Source: Betaproteobacteria bacterium
GTDB lineage: Bacteria > Pseudomonadota > Gammaproteobacteria > Burkholderiales > Casimicrobiaceae
Assembly: GCA_013298765.1 (NCBI GenBank)
Contig: JAAFJA010000005.1
Coordinates: forward strand, 62,001-126,000
DNA: 64,000 bases
Direction of reading: 5' to 3'
Shown: positions 44,883-54,826 of the stretch, in pieces
Layout of the letters: each line of letters opens with the position of its first letter
Numbering within the stretch: the stretch's first letter is position 1
Notes under the pieces: model-generated
Databases searched by the model: none
What the model saw: the letters and a program-made list of their open reading frames with translations, nothing else
Told to the model about the DNA's origin: nothing
Program-made: the position numbers and the translations under genes

Positions 44883-45731
44883 TCACGCCCGAGCGTCGGT
44901 TGGCTTTCGTCTCGATTGTGCTTCCAGCCAATCAAGCTCCTCGGGCACAAATCCAGCCGCAAGCCGGGCTTCGCGATTGAATGGCGGGCGCGGATTCGGG
45001 GCATCATGCTCAAGCCAGAGTTGTTCAAAGGTCGCGAGCGGTTCAAGTTGTGACTCTGCGCAATAGTGGCGGAACCAACGGTTGCCTATCGCCACATGGC
45101 CGACCTCATCGCGCAGGATGATCGAGAGGATATCGGCGGCGCGAGTGTCCCCCGCCTGCAAGAGCTTTTCGCGCATGGCGGGCGATACGTCGAGCCCCCG
45201 CGCTTCGAGCGTACGCGGCACCAGCGCGAGTCGCGCAAGAAGGCTAGCCTGCGTTTTCTCCGCCATCTCCCACAGCCCGTTATGAGCGTCAAAGTCGCCG
45301 TAGTTCACACCAAGAGAGACTAGATGCGCCTGGAGCAGCGAAAAGTGGTAAGCCTCTTCCTCAGCGACGCTTAACCAGTCCAAAACGAAAGACTCAGGCG
45401 TTTCATCGAACCGCGCGACGATGTCGAGCGCAAGATTAATGGCATTGAATTCGATGTGCGCCACCGCATGCAGAAGCGTTGCGCGCCCCGCCACCGTCGC
45501 GAGCGAGCGTTGCGGGAGCAACTTGGGCGTTACAAGGTTTGGCGGTTTCGGGCTTCCTAGAACTTCGATGAGCGGCGTCCGCGTCGCGCCGAAAGTCAAG
45601 CGCGCGAGCGATCGCACGGCAAGCACTTTCGTGACCGGATCGCGGGTATCCCGAGCGCTAAGCGCCAACGCGCGAATGGGTGCACGTGCGTCAGCGTGGG
45701 ATACTGCAGTAAGCTTATGAATCGATTGCAC
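44883..45731 (-). CDS. DUF455 ferritin-like protein
   Basis: 282 residues. Member of DUF455, a ferritin-like four-helix family with candidate di-iron residues in AHIEFNAINLALD, EEEAYHFSLLQAHL and RDEVGHVAIGNRWF (repeated E and E-x-x-H patterns). This suggests an oxidase or hydroxylase-type di-iron protein; the substrate is unknown. Monocistronic on the minus strand. Confidence 0.88.
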   Translation of the reverse strand: MQSIHKLTAVSHADARAPIRALALSARDTRDPVTKVLAVRSLARLTFGATRTPLIEVLGSPKPPNLVTPKLLPQRSLATVAGRATLLHAVAHIEFNAINLALDIVARFDETPESFVLDWLSVAEEEAYHFSLLQAHLVSLGVNYGDFDAHNGLWEMAEKTQASLLARLALVPRTLEARGLDVSPAMREKLLQAGDTRAADILSIILRDEVGHVAIGNRWFRHYCAESQLEPLATFEQLWLEHDAPNPRPPFNREARLAAGFVPEELDWLEAQSRRKPTDARA

Positions 45732-45978
45732 AACAAAAGGAACGATTGGGACTGCGTTAGCCAGTGTTCATGATGAGTGTACGCGCGATGAAACTAAGCG
45801 CGTCGCAAACTGGCCGTCTTAAAACGTTTGCGCTTCACGAAGAGATTCGCTAGGCTCTCCCGAAAATCATTTGAACAGGCCCTAGTCCTAGTAATCGCCG
45901 TGCATCGGATCATTCCTTAGAGGCGCTAGTGCGCGGCTCAAAGACACACGTATAAACAGGTAGCAGCGTTACGCAAGC

Positions 45979-48345
45979 ATGACCGAGCAAACGACCGAAC
46001 ATTCGCAGGTGACACAGCTGGTGGATGCGATCGCGCTGCCGATGGGGCGTTGGGCGCGCGATGGACGTTTGACGTACTGCAACCATCACTACGAAGCTTG
46101 GACCGGAAAGTCGCGCGCGCAGCTTTTAGGAAAAACCCTCCCCGAAATTTTCGGTGTTGCCGCATGGGCAATTGCGCGCCAGCCCTTTGCCAGAGCGCTT
46201 GCCGGCGAGTCAGTGACCTACGAGCGCCAAGTAATTCTTGAACGCGGCGAGCCACGGTGGCATCGCGTGATGGTGTTTCCAGATAATCCTGGCGGCGTTG
46301 AACCGGAAAGCATTTTCACGATCGCGTTCGACATTGAAGACGATATCCGATTGCGCCAGCAGCTCGCCTCAAATGAGGCGCGGCTGCGTAGCGTACTCGA
46401 GTCCATCGATATACCAATTGCGCGCATCAGCCCGCAACGCGTGTTGCTGTACACGAACTCCAGCTACGCGAAATTGATGGGCCTTGAGCAAAACGCTCTG
46501 CCTGGAACGCCGATTGCAGATGTGATTGGCTCAGACATCGATCTCTGGGTAACGCCCTACTACGAACGTGCATCGCGTGGTGAGTCGGTTAGCTATGACC
46601 GCCACTTTACTAATTTTGATCCACCGCGCTGGATTCGGGTGCGCCTACAGCCCGAACGGGACGCATCAGGATTGGTCAGATCCATCGTGGCATCGCTCTA
46701 CGATATCGATGCAGATGTGAGTGAGCGGATTAAGCTTGAGCTCGCTCGAAAGCGGCTCGATGAATTTACCAACAGCATCCCGTTTTCGCTGGCCTACGTC
46801 GATAGCGACCTGCGCTACCGTTTCGCTAATCGTGAGTTTTTGCGGCGACATGGTCTGCAAAGCAGCGACATTCTCGGAAGACACCCGCGCGACGCGCGTG
46901 GGGAAGATACCTGGCAAAAAAATCAACCCTATTTCGAGGCGGCCTTACGCGGCGAAGTTGCACATTACGAGCGACCTATCCGGCTTGCCACAGGTGAAGA
47001 GCGCTGGACACGAACCATCTATGCGCCAGATCAAGATGACCTCGGCACAATCCGAGGCGTCTACACCACGAGTTTCGATATCCATGAGCTTAAGCAAGCG
47101 CAAAGCGAAATTTCGCGAGTGGATGCGAAGCTCTCTGCGCACCTCGCGCGAAGCCCGGTAGCCGTTGTTGAATATGATCGCTTTGGCACCATCGTTCAAT
47201 GGTCCCGCCGCGCTGAAGTGTTGCTTGGCGTCAGTGCTGACACCATGATCGGGACGAAACTAACGCTCGATTTTGTCCACCCCAACGACCAAGCGGCGGT
47301 TGGCGACGTGATCAAGCGCATCCTTGCAGGCGGCTCTGAAACGATCATCAATACGCATCGCTATCGCCATCGGAGCGGGCGCTACGTTTGGATCGAGTGG
47401 TACACATCAATTATTCGAACAGCTACCGGACAAATTGAGTCCATCATGTCGCTGGGCGTTGACCGTACTGAACGAACGGAGGCTCGGCTGCGGCTGCAGC
47501 GCCTTGCCGATCAAGTGCCGAACCCAGTTACCTACGTCGGGCTCGACATGCGCTACGTGTTTATGAACACCGCGTTCACGGCTTGGACAGGCATCACGCG
47601 CGAGCAGATGATCGGTCGCACGCCGAAAGAGGTTCGCGGCGAGGAGCTAGGCGAAGCGTTCGAGCGCTCCATCCGAAGCGCGCTGAGCGGAATCGCCACT
47701 GAGTCAGAGCGCTGCGCAACGCTCGTAGGCGGGGAGGTTCGATGGGTTAAAACGCTCTTCTCGCCCGACTTCGATGATCACGGCCGTGTCGTGGGTTGTT
47801 ACAACGTTTCGTTTGATGTGCACGAGTCAAAGCTGCGGGAAGAAAGTTTGAGACTCGCCGCTGCTGAAGATCCACTAACGGGGCTCTTAACCCGCCGCGC
47901 GCTTTTTGATCGCCTCGACACCGTGCTTCGGCGGTCAGAGGTCTCATCAGTTGCTGTGTTCTTCGTTGATTTGGACGGCTTCAAAGCCGTCAATGATGAC
48001 CTAGGGCATGCGATGGGTGACATCGTGTTGATCCAGGCCGCAAACGCGCTCTCGCAAGGCGTGCGGCCGCTAGATATCGTAGGTCGGTTCGGCGGCGATG
48101 AGTTCTTGGTGGTCGCAATTGACACTGCTCAGGAAGATTGCGAAAAACTAGCAGCCTCAATCATTTCAAGTATCTCCGCCATTGAGTGCGATGGGTCCTC
48201 TCATCATCAATTGGGTGCGAGTATCGGAGTCGCCATCGCGCGGCTCCCGATTCAGCGCGATAGCGATGATTTGGTTCGTCGAGCAGATCGCGCGATGTAT
48301 GAGGCAAAGCGCACGGGTGGCGGTAAGCTACGATTTGCGCCCTAG
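45979..48345 (+). CDS. Five-PAS-domain diguanylate cyclase (GGDEF)
   Basis: 788 residues and no membrane segment. About five PAS/PAC units run from residue 10 to about 620, each with a YCNHHYEAWTG-like start (YTNSSYAKLMG, YRFANREFLRRHG, IVQWSRRAEVLLGV, YVFMNTAFTAWTG). A GGDEF domain follows, with an intact active site GRFGGDEF (GGDEF at residues 705-709). A product-inhibition site RPLD (696-699) lies five residues before it. No EAL domain. It should make cyclic di-GMP in response to a cytoplasmic ligand or redox signal. A terminator begins at its stop codon. Confidence 0.94.
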   Translation: MTEQTTEHSQVTQLVDAIALPMGRWARDGRLTYCNHHYEAWTGKSRAQLLGKTLPEIFGVAAWAIARQPFARALAGESVTYERQVILERGEPRWHRVMVFPDNPGGVEPESIFTIAFDIEDDIRLRQQLASNEARLRSVLESIDIPIARISPQRVLLYTNSSYAKLMGLEQNALPGTPIADVIGSDIDLWVTPYYERASRGESVSYDRHFTNFDPPRWIRVRLQPERDASGLVRSIVASLYDIDADVSERIKLELARKRLDEFTNSIPFSLAYVDSDLRYRFANREFLRRHGLQSSDILGRHPRDARGEDTWQKNQPYFEAALRGEVAHYERPIRLATGEERWTRTIYAPDQDDLGTIRGVYTTSFDIHELKQAQSEISRVDAKLSAHLARSPVAVVEYDRFGTIVQWSRRAEVLLGVSADTMIGTKLTLDFVHPNDQAAVGDVIKRILAGGSETIINTHRYRHRSGRYVWIEWYTSIIRTATGQIESIMSLGVDRTERTEARLRLQRLADQVPNPVTYVGLDMRYVFMNTAFTAWTGITREQMIGRTPKEVRGEELGEAFERSIRSALSGIATESERCATLVGGEVRWVKTLFSPDFDDHGRVVGCYNVSFDVHESKLREESLRLAAAEDPLTGLLTRRALFDRLDTVLRRSEVSSVAVFFVDLDGFKAVNDDLGHAMGDIVLIQAANALSQGVRPLDIVGRFGGDEFLVVAIDTAQEDCEKLAASIISSISAIECDGSSHHQLGASIGVAIARLPIQRDSDDLVRRADRAMYEAKRTGGGKLRFAP

Positions 48346-48368
48346 GATTCGCTTGAATCCCTTTTTTT
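48345..48368 (+). terminator. Rho-independent terminator after the diguanylate cyclase
   Basis: Stem GGATTC/GAATCC with loop GCTT, then CTTTTTTT. The stem starts at the last base of the stop codon. Confidence 0.75.
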
Positions 48369-48451
48369 GATTGGGTTGTGCCAGCGTTTATGATCGCGTG
48401 CCCCTTTAGTGAACACGCCGTAATTTCGGTGCGTCGTGGGTGCGAACTAGC

Positions 48452-48645
48452 CTAGGGAAACGCTGAACAAGTCATGCGCGACTAAGGCAATCTCGCCGAG
48501 CCACGGCAAAGCATCGTCGGAGTTGGGCGATCTGAAACCCTAAAATTCTTCAACATAGCCCCGCTATGCCTCAGAATTTTGGGCTTGTAGCTCATCCCAA
48601 TCCGCCGCGCGCTGCATCACGCAGACTTATTCAGTGTTTCCCTAG
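48452..48645. repeat. MITE-like element, family R1 (best copy)
   Basis: 194 bases with about 22-base terminal inverted repeats, left GGGAAACGCTGAACAAGTC and right GACTTATTCAGTGTTTCCC, bordered by CTAG on both sides. The central hairpin (48542-48580) pairs AAATTCT with AGAATTT and CATAGC with GCTATG. No transposase frame inside. Located between the diguanylate cyclase terminator and mpl. Confidence 0.72.
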
Positions 48646-48687
48646 AGCCCCGCGCAGCCTCAATACACCGGACTATAAAAACTAAGT

Positions 48688-50043
48688 ATGCATATTCATA
48701 TTCTTGGCATCTGCGGCACTTTCATGGGCGGGATCGCCGCACTTGCGCGCGAAGCAGGGCATCGTGTCACTGGTTGTGATGCCAATGTCTATCCACCGAT
48801 GTCGGACCAACTTCGTGAACTCGGAATCGATCTGATCAGCGGCTACGATGCAAGCCAGCTGGACCTCAACCCCGATGTTTTCGTAATTGGTAACGTGGTG
48901 ACTCGCGGTAACCCGCTGATGGAGGCGATTCTTGATAGTGGCGCTCGATTTGAATCCGGGCCACGGTGGCTCGCCGATAACGTCTTGCGCGGCCGACACG
49001 TGCTCGCAGTGGCTGGTACACACGGGAAAACGACCACGTCATCGATGTTGAGCTATATCCTGGATCGAGTCGGCCCTCCGACCGGATTTCTAATCGGCGG
49101 TATTGCCAAGGATCATGGCATTTCAGCGCGCTTGTTTGGGAAAACGGGCGCGGCCTCCACCCATTTTGTGGTCGAAGCTGACGAGTACGACACCGCTTTT
49201 TTCGATAAACGAAGCAAGTTTGTTCACTACGGCCCGCGCACTGCGATTCTCAATAATTTGGAATACGATCACGCCGACATTTTTCCGGACTTGGCATCGA
49301 TTCAACGACAGTTTCACCATCTGGTGCGCTGCATTCCGCGAACGGGCCGAATCGTGTTCAACGGTCGTGACGCGGCGCTAGCGGAGACGCTCGCAATGGG
49401 TTGCTGGTCAGAGCGCGAGGCATTTGGCACCGAAACCGGATGGCATTTCGTAAGTGACGGCTCGCTTGATTTTGGTGGCGAGCGCTTCGGTGCGCTTCAA
49501 CTATCGATGCCGGGCGACCACAATCGATCCAACGCGATGGCAGCAATTGCAGCCGCGCGGCACGTGGGCGTCGACCCGCGCGCCGCGCTTGACGCGCTGC
49601 GCGACTTCTCTGGCGTCAAGCGAAGGCTCGAATTGCGCGGTGAAGCCGGTGGCGTTCGCGTCTACGATGACTTTGCGCACCACCCGACGGCGATCGAGGC
49701 ATCAATCGCGGCGCTCCGCGGCGCGATCGCCCGTGGCGAGCGGATTCTCGCCGTGTTCGAGCCGCGGTCCAACACCATGAAGCAGGGCGCTACGCGTGAT
49801 GCAATCGCCCCAAGCCTACGCGGCGCTGACTTAGCTTTTTCCTTTTCCGGCGCGGTAAATTGGAATGTGGCCGATGCGCTTGCACCTCTTGGCGAAAAAG
49901 CGCAGGACTTTCGCGAACTCGATCTGCTGGTGGCGGCTGTTTGCAAAGTCGCAAAGTCGGGCGATCATATCCTCGTGATGAGTAATGGCGGCTTTGGCGG
50001 GATCCACGACTTACTGCTACGAGCGCTTGCGCGCACCGCGTAG
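48688..50043 (+). CDS. mpl: UDP-N-acetylmuramate:tripeptide ligase Mpl
   Basis: 451 residues. Recycles murein tripeptide (L-Ala-gamma-D-Glu-meso-Dap) by attaching it to UDP-MurNAc. Mur ligase architecture: an N-terminal Rossmann-like HILGICGTFMGGIAALA, P-loop AVAGTHGKTTTSSML, the carbamylated-Lys/Mg region EADEYDTAFFDKRSKF, and the C-terminal VYDDFAHHPTAIEAS, which is diagnostic for Mpl versus MurC. The R1 element lies 42 bases upstream. Confidence 0.97.
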   Translation: MHIHILGICGTFMGGIAALAREAGHRVTGCDANVYPPMSDQLRELGIDLISGYDASQLDLNPDVFVIGNVVTRGNPLMEAILDSGARFESGPRWLADNVLRGRHVLAVAGTHGKTTTSSMLSYILDRVGPPTGFLIGGIAKDHGISARLFGKTGAASTHFVVEADEYDTAFFDKRSKFVHYGPRTAILNNLEYDHADIFPDLASIQRQFHHLVRCIPRTGRIVFNGRDAALAETLAMGCWSEREAFGTETGWHFVSDGSLDFGGERFGALQLSMPGDHNRSNAMAAIAAARHVGVDPRAALDALRDFSGVKRRLELRGEAGGVRVYDDFAHHPTAIEASIAALRGAIARGERILAVFEPRSNTMKQGATRDAIAPSLRGADLAFSFSGAVNWNVADALAPLGEKAQDFRELDLLVAAVCKVAKSGDHILVMSNGGFGGIHDLLLRALARTA

Positions 50044-50232
50044 CGCACGTTACGTGCACCACTACAATTGGGCGGCAGAACTTACCGACTCTAGACAACG
50101 CTTTCTGTGCGCCCGCGATGATTGATCACGAGCGCTATCAGATTGAGGCGCTGATCTGATCGCGAAATCTGTCATGCTGCGTCCCCTGGCGCTCATTCCG
50201 CTCACCGTTACTCGATTGGATTTCGTTTATTC

Positions 50233-51144
50233 ATGGCCGTTTCGCTCGACGATCGTTTAGTGATTGCGATCTCATCTCGTGCGCTCTTTGATCTTTCAGA
50301 GAGTCATGCGATTTATGAGCGTGATGGCGTTGAAGCGTATCAAGCCCATCAGGTTGAACGCGAGGCGATCCTGCTCAATCCGGGCGTGGCATTCGATCTG
50401 GTGCGAAAGCTTTTGCGCCTGAATGTTGACCAACGGGTGTACGTTGAAGTCGTATTACTTTCTCGAAACAGTGCAGACACCGGGCTTCGGGTTTTCAATT
50501 CCATCGAACATTACGGCTTAGCGATTACGCGAGCGGTTTTTACAGGCGGCACCGATACCTCTCGCTACGTTGCCGCGCTGGGATCGCATCTCTTCCTATC
50601 GGCGGACGCAGAAGACGTTAAACATGCGCTCGAATCAGGGCATGCTGCGGCAACGATCTTTCCGCGCGTGATCCGCGAGGAAGACAACGGCGCAAAGCGA
50701 GAAGAGCTGCGGATTGCCTTCGACGGCGACGCGGTGCTTTTCTCGGATGAGGCCGAACGGATTTACCAATCTGATGGGTTAGACGCGTTCACCGAATCGG
50801 AAAAAGCAGCTGCGGCGCGTCCGCTTGAGGGCGGTCCGTTTCGCGGCTTTCTCCAGGCGCTTCATCGCATCCAAACTGAATTCCCGCGCGATCAGCAACC
50901 CATTCGTACCGCACTTGTCACAGCGCGCAGCGCACCGGCTCATGAGCGGGTGATTCGCACGCTTCGCAAGTGGGGAATCCGCATCGACGAATCGCTTTTT
51001 TTAGGCGGTCTCGACAAAGCGGAATTTCTTCGCGCCTTTGGCGCGGATATCTTTTTTGACGACCAGCGGCGACACGTTGACTCGGCGACGCGATTCGTTG
51101 CCGCCGGTCACGTGCCGCATGGCATCACCAATAGCTCTCAATGA
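50233..51144 (+). CDS. Bacterial NT5C1-type 5'-nucleotidase
   Basis: 303 residues of the 5'-nucleotidase family related to animal cytosolic NT5C1 (AMP/IMP hydrolysis). Signatures: RLVIAISSRALFDL near the start, LRVFNSIEHYGLAITRAVFT, the HAD-like IAFDGDAVLFSDEAER, and AFGADIFFDDQ near the end. It overlaps the following exonuclease gene by four bases (ATGA), indicating co-expression of nucleotide and RNA turnover. Confidence 0.92.
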   Translation: MAVSLDDRLVIAISSRALFDLSESHAIYERDGVEAYQAHQVEREAILLNPGVAFDLVRKLLRLNVDQRVYVEVVLLSRNSADTGLRVFNSIEHYGLAITRAVFTGGTDTSRYVAALGSHLFLSADAEDVKHALESGHAAATIFPRVIREEDNGAKREELRIAFDGDAVLFSDEAERIYQSDGLDAFTESEKAAAARPLEGGPFRGFLQALHRIQTEFPRDQQPIRTALVTARSAPAHERVIRTLRKWGIRIDESLFLGGLDKAEFLRAFGADIFFDDQRRHVDSATRFVAAGHVPHGITNSSQ

Positions 51145-52988
51145 AAAGCGCACTCTTTGAAGACGACGGTCAACTCAAATTCGGTAACGTACTGGCAACT
51201 TCCGAGGCTTCATCTCAGATAGAAACTAGGGAAGGACGCCGATTAAAAGTCAAGTCAACCAACATACTTTTTCAGCGCGAGTCCAAAGATACTTGGGAGC
51301 TAAAAGCGAAAGCCGAAGCCCTGCGCGAATCAATGGATCTCACGCTTTTGTGGGAAAGCGCCGATGCTGACGCCGAAAAACCGTTCACCGAATACGCCGA
51401 GCTCTACTTCGGCGAATCATCGAACGACGAACAAATCTGTGCGACGTTGCTCGCATTGCATAGCGCACCGATGTATTTCTACAAGCGCGGCAAAGGCATT
51501 TATCGCCCCGCGCCAGAAGCGTCACTTAAGGCTGCATTGGCGGGAGCCGAACGCAAAGCAAGAGAAGCCGCTCAGATTGAGCAATGGGTGAGTGATCTCG
51601 TAGCCGGCAACGCGCCAGACGCAATTGCGTCGCAGTGGCTTCGCCTTTTGTTCGCGCCAGACAAGCAATCGCTGGAATACAAGGCGCTCAGCGCAGCCGT
51701 TGAGCGAGCGCGGATGGCGCCCGTTGCGCTTCTCTCCAAGTGCGGTGTGATTCGCTCCACACATGCGCTTCACTTCGGTAAGTTTTTGCTCAATACCTTC
51801 CCAAAGGGAACGGAGTTTCCCGCGCACGATCCGTTGATGCTTCCTGAATCGCTACCGCTCTCATCAGTGCGCGCATTCAGCATTGATGACGATTCCACGA
51901 CTGAGATTGATGATGCGTTCTCAGTCGAGCGCACCGATACCGGCTATCGTGTGGGCATCCACATCGCAGCGCCAGCGCTCGGCATTTCCCCCAATTCGTC
52001 GCTAGATCGGGTCGCCCGAGATCGCTTGTCTACGGTGTACATGCCAGGCAGAAAGATCACCATGCTCCCGGAGGCGGCGGTGAGTGTGTTCTCTCTCGAC
52101 GCGGGTCGTGTCGTGCCAGCAGTTTCGCTCTATCTTGAGCTTGATGCAGCGCTCGAAATTAAATCGCAGCACTCGAAGGTAGAGTCGGTAACGATTGCCG
52201 AGAACCTGCGTATTCCCGCGCTTGAAGCCAGCAGTTGGATGGAGCCGGGTGACGAATCCGTTCCGTTTGCGAGTGACTTGCGACTCTTGTTTCGCTTATG
52301 CGCACAGCTTCAGGCCGCGCGCGCTGAGCAGAATGCGCAAGGCAATCGGATTGACTACAACTTCGATGTGATCGGCGAGCCTGATGCTGCCGACGCGCGC
52401 ATCGAAATTAAACCGCGCGAGCGTGGCTCGGCGATTGATGTCATCGTCTCTGAGCTCATGATTTACGCAAACGTTGCGTGGGCCAAGCAGCTCGCTGAGC
52501 GCGGCCTGATTGCGATGTATCGAGTTCAAGGCGCGGGCAAAACGAAAATGAGTTCGCAGCCTGGCGCACACGAAGGATTAAACGTACCGAACTATTTGTG
52601 GGCGACTTCGCCATTGCGGCGTTTTTCCGATTTACTCAACCAGAGACAGATCATCGCCGCGATTCGTGGCGAATCGCCGGTCTATGCACGCGGTGACGCG
52701 TTGGTGATGGCCGCGATCGCCGATTTTGACGCCACCTATTCCGTTTATGCAGATTTTCAGCAGCAAATGGAGTTCTACTGGTGTTTGCGCTATCTCTTGC
52801 AAGAAAAAATCGAGCGCGTTACGGCAAGTGTCATTCGTGAAAACCTGGTTCGATTTGACCATTTGCCGATTGTGCAGCGTATCAGTGACATGACGGCAAA
52901 AGAGCCCGGCACCCGCGTATTACTGGCCGTCGCTGAAATCGACTTACTTGAGCCCGCGTTGCATACACGCTTCATCGATACCGTTTGA
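51141..52988 (+). CDS. RNB-domain exoribonuclease (RNase II family)
   Basis: 615 residues. Hydrolytic 3'-5' exoribonuclease. The RNB catalytic aspartates are in FSIDDDSTTEIDDAFSVER, followed by YRVGIHIAAPAL, STVYMPGRKITMLP and YLWATSPLRRFSDLLNQRQI. The N-terminal part is a short, divergent cold-shock-like region and there is no S1 tail of the RNase R type. This form before a TonB-like gene is common in betaproteobacteria. Confidence 0.93.
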   Translation: MKSALFEDDGQLKFGNVLATSEASSQIETREGRRLKVKSTNILFQRESKDTWELKAKAEALRESMDLTLLWESADADAEKPFTEYAELYFGESSNDEQICATLLALHSAPMYFYKRGKGIYRPAPEASLKAALAGAERKAREAAQIEQWVSDLVAGNAPDAIASQWLRLLFAPDKQSLEYKALSAAVERARMAPVALLSKCGVIRSTHALHFGKFLLNTFPKGTEFPAHDPLMLPESLPLSSVRAFSIDDDSTTEIDDAFSVERTDTGYRVGIHIAAPALGISPNSSLDRVARDRLSTVYMPGRKITMLPEAAVSVFSLDAGRVVPAVSLYLELDAALEIKSQHSKVESVTIAENLRIPALEASSWMEPGDESVPFASDLRLLFRLCAQLQAARAEQNAQGNRIDYNFDVIGEPDAADARIEIKPRERGSAIDVIVSELMIYANVAWAKQLAERGLIAMYRVQGAGKTKMSSQPGAHEGLNVPNYLWATSPLRRFSDLLNQRQIIAAIRGESPVYARGDALVMAAIADFDATYSVYADFQQQMEFYWCLRYLLQEKIERVTASVIRENLVRFDHLPIVQRISDMTAKEPGTRVLLAVAEIDLLEPALHTRFIDTV

Positions 52989-53035
52989 CGGCTCGGTCAC
53001 GTCCGCATAACGTGAATCGCCCATAAAATCGGCGA

Positions 53036-53962
53036 GTGCGCAGTAAGTCTCACAAACCCATCAACTACCCGCGACCGAGCGTCGCGGCGAAGCTAAGTCC
53101 GCTTCTTACGTGGACGGTGATGGCATCCGTTGCCGCGCATGCGATCGTGCTCTCGATTCATTTTGAGCTTCCGAAGCTCTTTAGATCGCCTTCGAATTCG
53201 CCCCCGCTTGAAGTCTCGTTGGTCAACGCAAAGACCACCACGCGGCCAAACAAGGCTGATTTCCTCGCGCAAGCTAGTCTGGATGGCGGCGGCAATACCG
53301 ATGCCAAACGCCGCTTGAGTTCACCGCTGCCGCGCGCCGCTATTGATGCGCAGCAAACGCAGCTCGCGCTCGCGCAAGAGCAAGTGCAAGCGCTAGAGCG
53401 GGAAACTCGCGAACTGATGCGCCAGCTCAAAAGTAAGTCCCAAGCGGCTAATCAACGCGAAGCATCTGATTCCACGAAAACCGAAGCCGCGAATACGATG
53501 AAGCAGCTTTCGGAAAAAGCGCTCGAATTGCAGCGCTTGGAAGCCCAGATTTCACGCGAATTTGATCAGTATCAGCAACGCCCGAAGAAGCGCCACATTG
53601 GCGCGCGCGCCGCTGAATACCGCTTCGCACGCTACGTTGAAGACTGGCGGCAAAAGGTTGAGCGCGTCGGTAACGAAAATTATCCCGCGGCCGCGCGTGA
53701 ACGAAAGATTCACGGCTCGCTCGTGCTCACGGTAGGCATCAAAGCCGACGGGCGCATCGAATCGGTCGAAATTGATCGCCCTTCCGGCCAACGCATCTTG
53801 GATGCTGCAGCGCTAAAAATTGTTGAACGCGCCGCCCCCTACGCGCCGTTCCCATCCGATGTGCGCGCAGACACCGATATTCTCTACATCACACGTACGT
53901 GGAGCTTTACGCGCGAAGGCGGCCTTGAAAGTCGCGGCGGCGCTTTCCCGACGGCAAACTAA
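53036..53962 (+). CDS. TonB-like energy-transducer protein
   Basis: 308 residues from a GTG. An N-terminal membrane anchor (WTVMASVAAHAIVLSIHF) precedes a Gln/Glu-rich coiled coil of about 100 residues (AQEQVQALERETRELMRQL) and a C-terminal TonB domain (NYPAAARERKIHGSLVLTVG, ESVEIDRPSGQRILDAAAL). No exbB or exbD is adjacent. The coiled coil replaces the Pro-rich spacer of classical TonB. It abuts mtgA with no gap; the aroE gene usually between them in relatives is missing. Confidence 0.9.
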   Translation: MRSKSHKPINYPRPSVAAKLSPLLTWTVMASVAAHAIVLSIHFELPKLFRSPSNSPPLEVSLVNAKTTTRPNKADFLAQASLDGGGNTDAKRRLSSPLPRAAIDAQQTQLALAQEQVQALERETRELMRQLKSKSQAANQREASDSTKTEAANTMKQLSEKALELQRLEAQISREFDQYQQRPKKRHIGARAAEYRFARYVEDWRQKVERVGNENYPAAARERKIHGSLVLTVGIKADGRIESVEIDRPSGQRILDAAALKIVERAAPYAPFPSDVRADTDILYITRTWSFTREGGLESRGGAFPTAN

Positions 53963-54664
53963 ATGGTCAGACTGCTTGGGCGTGCTTTTCTTGCCGTGCT
54001 CTTATCGTGCGTCGTTATGTTCATGGCGGTGCAGGTTTATTTCTATGCACTCGTGCTCTGGTATGCCGAGCACCCGCCGCAGCGCACCGCCTTCATGTCG
54101 CACCGCCTAGGTGAATCGCGCGAGAAAAACCCTGATGCATCGCTGCGTTATCAGTGGGTAGATTACACAAAGATTTCACGCAACTTGAAGCGCGCGATGA
54201 TTGCCGCCGAAGACTCCAAGTTTGTTGAGCATGAGGGCTTCGATTGGGAAGGCATTCAGCTCGCAATTGAGAAAAACAAGTCCCGTGGTCGCTATGTCGC
54301 GGGCGGCTCGACGATCACTCAGCAGCTCGCGAAGAATCTGTTTCTCTCCCCTGAAAAATCGTATCTGCGAAAAGGGCAAGAAGCAATCATCACGCTCATG
54401 CTCGAATACACACTCGATAAAGAAAGAATCCTTGAGCTCTATCTCAACGTGATTGAGTGGGGCAATGGCGTGTTTGGGGCCGAAGCCGCTTCGCGTCGCT
54501 ATTTCGGCATCAGCGCGTCGCAGCTTTCCGCTGAGCAAGCGGCAAGGCTTGCCGCCATGGCACCTAACCCGCGCTTTTACGAGCGTAACGGTAATGCGCC
54601 GGGCCTGAGAAAAAAGATCGGCATCATCGTCGCCCGGATGCCCCAGGTGGAGCTACCGGAGTAG
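53963..54664 (+). CDS. mtgA: Monofunctional peptidoglycan glycosyltransferase MtgA
   Basis: 233 residues. GT51 enzyme polymerising glycan strands from lipid II. An N-terminal membrane anchor precedes the catalytic Glu in MIAAEDSKFVEHEGFDWEG and the second motif GGSTITQQLAKNLFLSPEKS, then RKGQEAIITLMLEYTLDKERI and YLNVIEWGNGVFGAEAASRR. Starts at the ATG that follows the TonB-like stop immediately. Confidence 0.97.
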   Translation: MVRLLGRAFLAVLLSCVVMFMAVQVYFYALVLWYAEHPPQRTAFMSHRLGESREKNPDASLRYQWVDYTKISRNLKRAMIAAEDSKFVEHEGFDWEGIQLAIEKNKSRGRYVAGGSTITQQLAKNLFLSPEKSYLRKGQEAIITLMLEYTLDKERILELYLNVIEWGNGVFGAEAASRRYFGISASQLSAEQAARLAAMAPNPRFYERNGNAPGLRKKIGIIVARMPQVELPE

Positions 54665-54826
54665 CCGTCGGAGTAGCAACAGCTCACGCGTGCAGACGTT
54701 TCCGACGCATTGCGAATTCGCTACGCCCGCATGACAAAGCGCCTCAAACATTTGCACTGGCGAATCGAAGCGCAGCTAGAATAAATTTCCGTTGTCTGTA
54801 TTTATTTCATTGGACGTCCCCCATCC

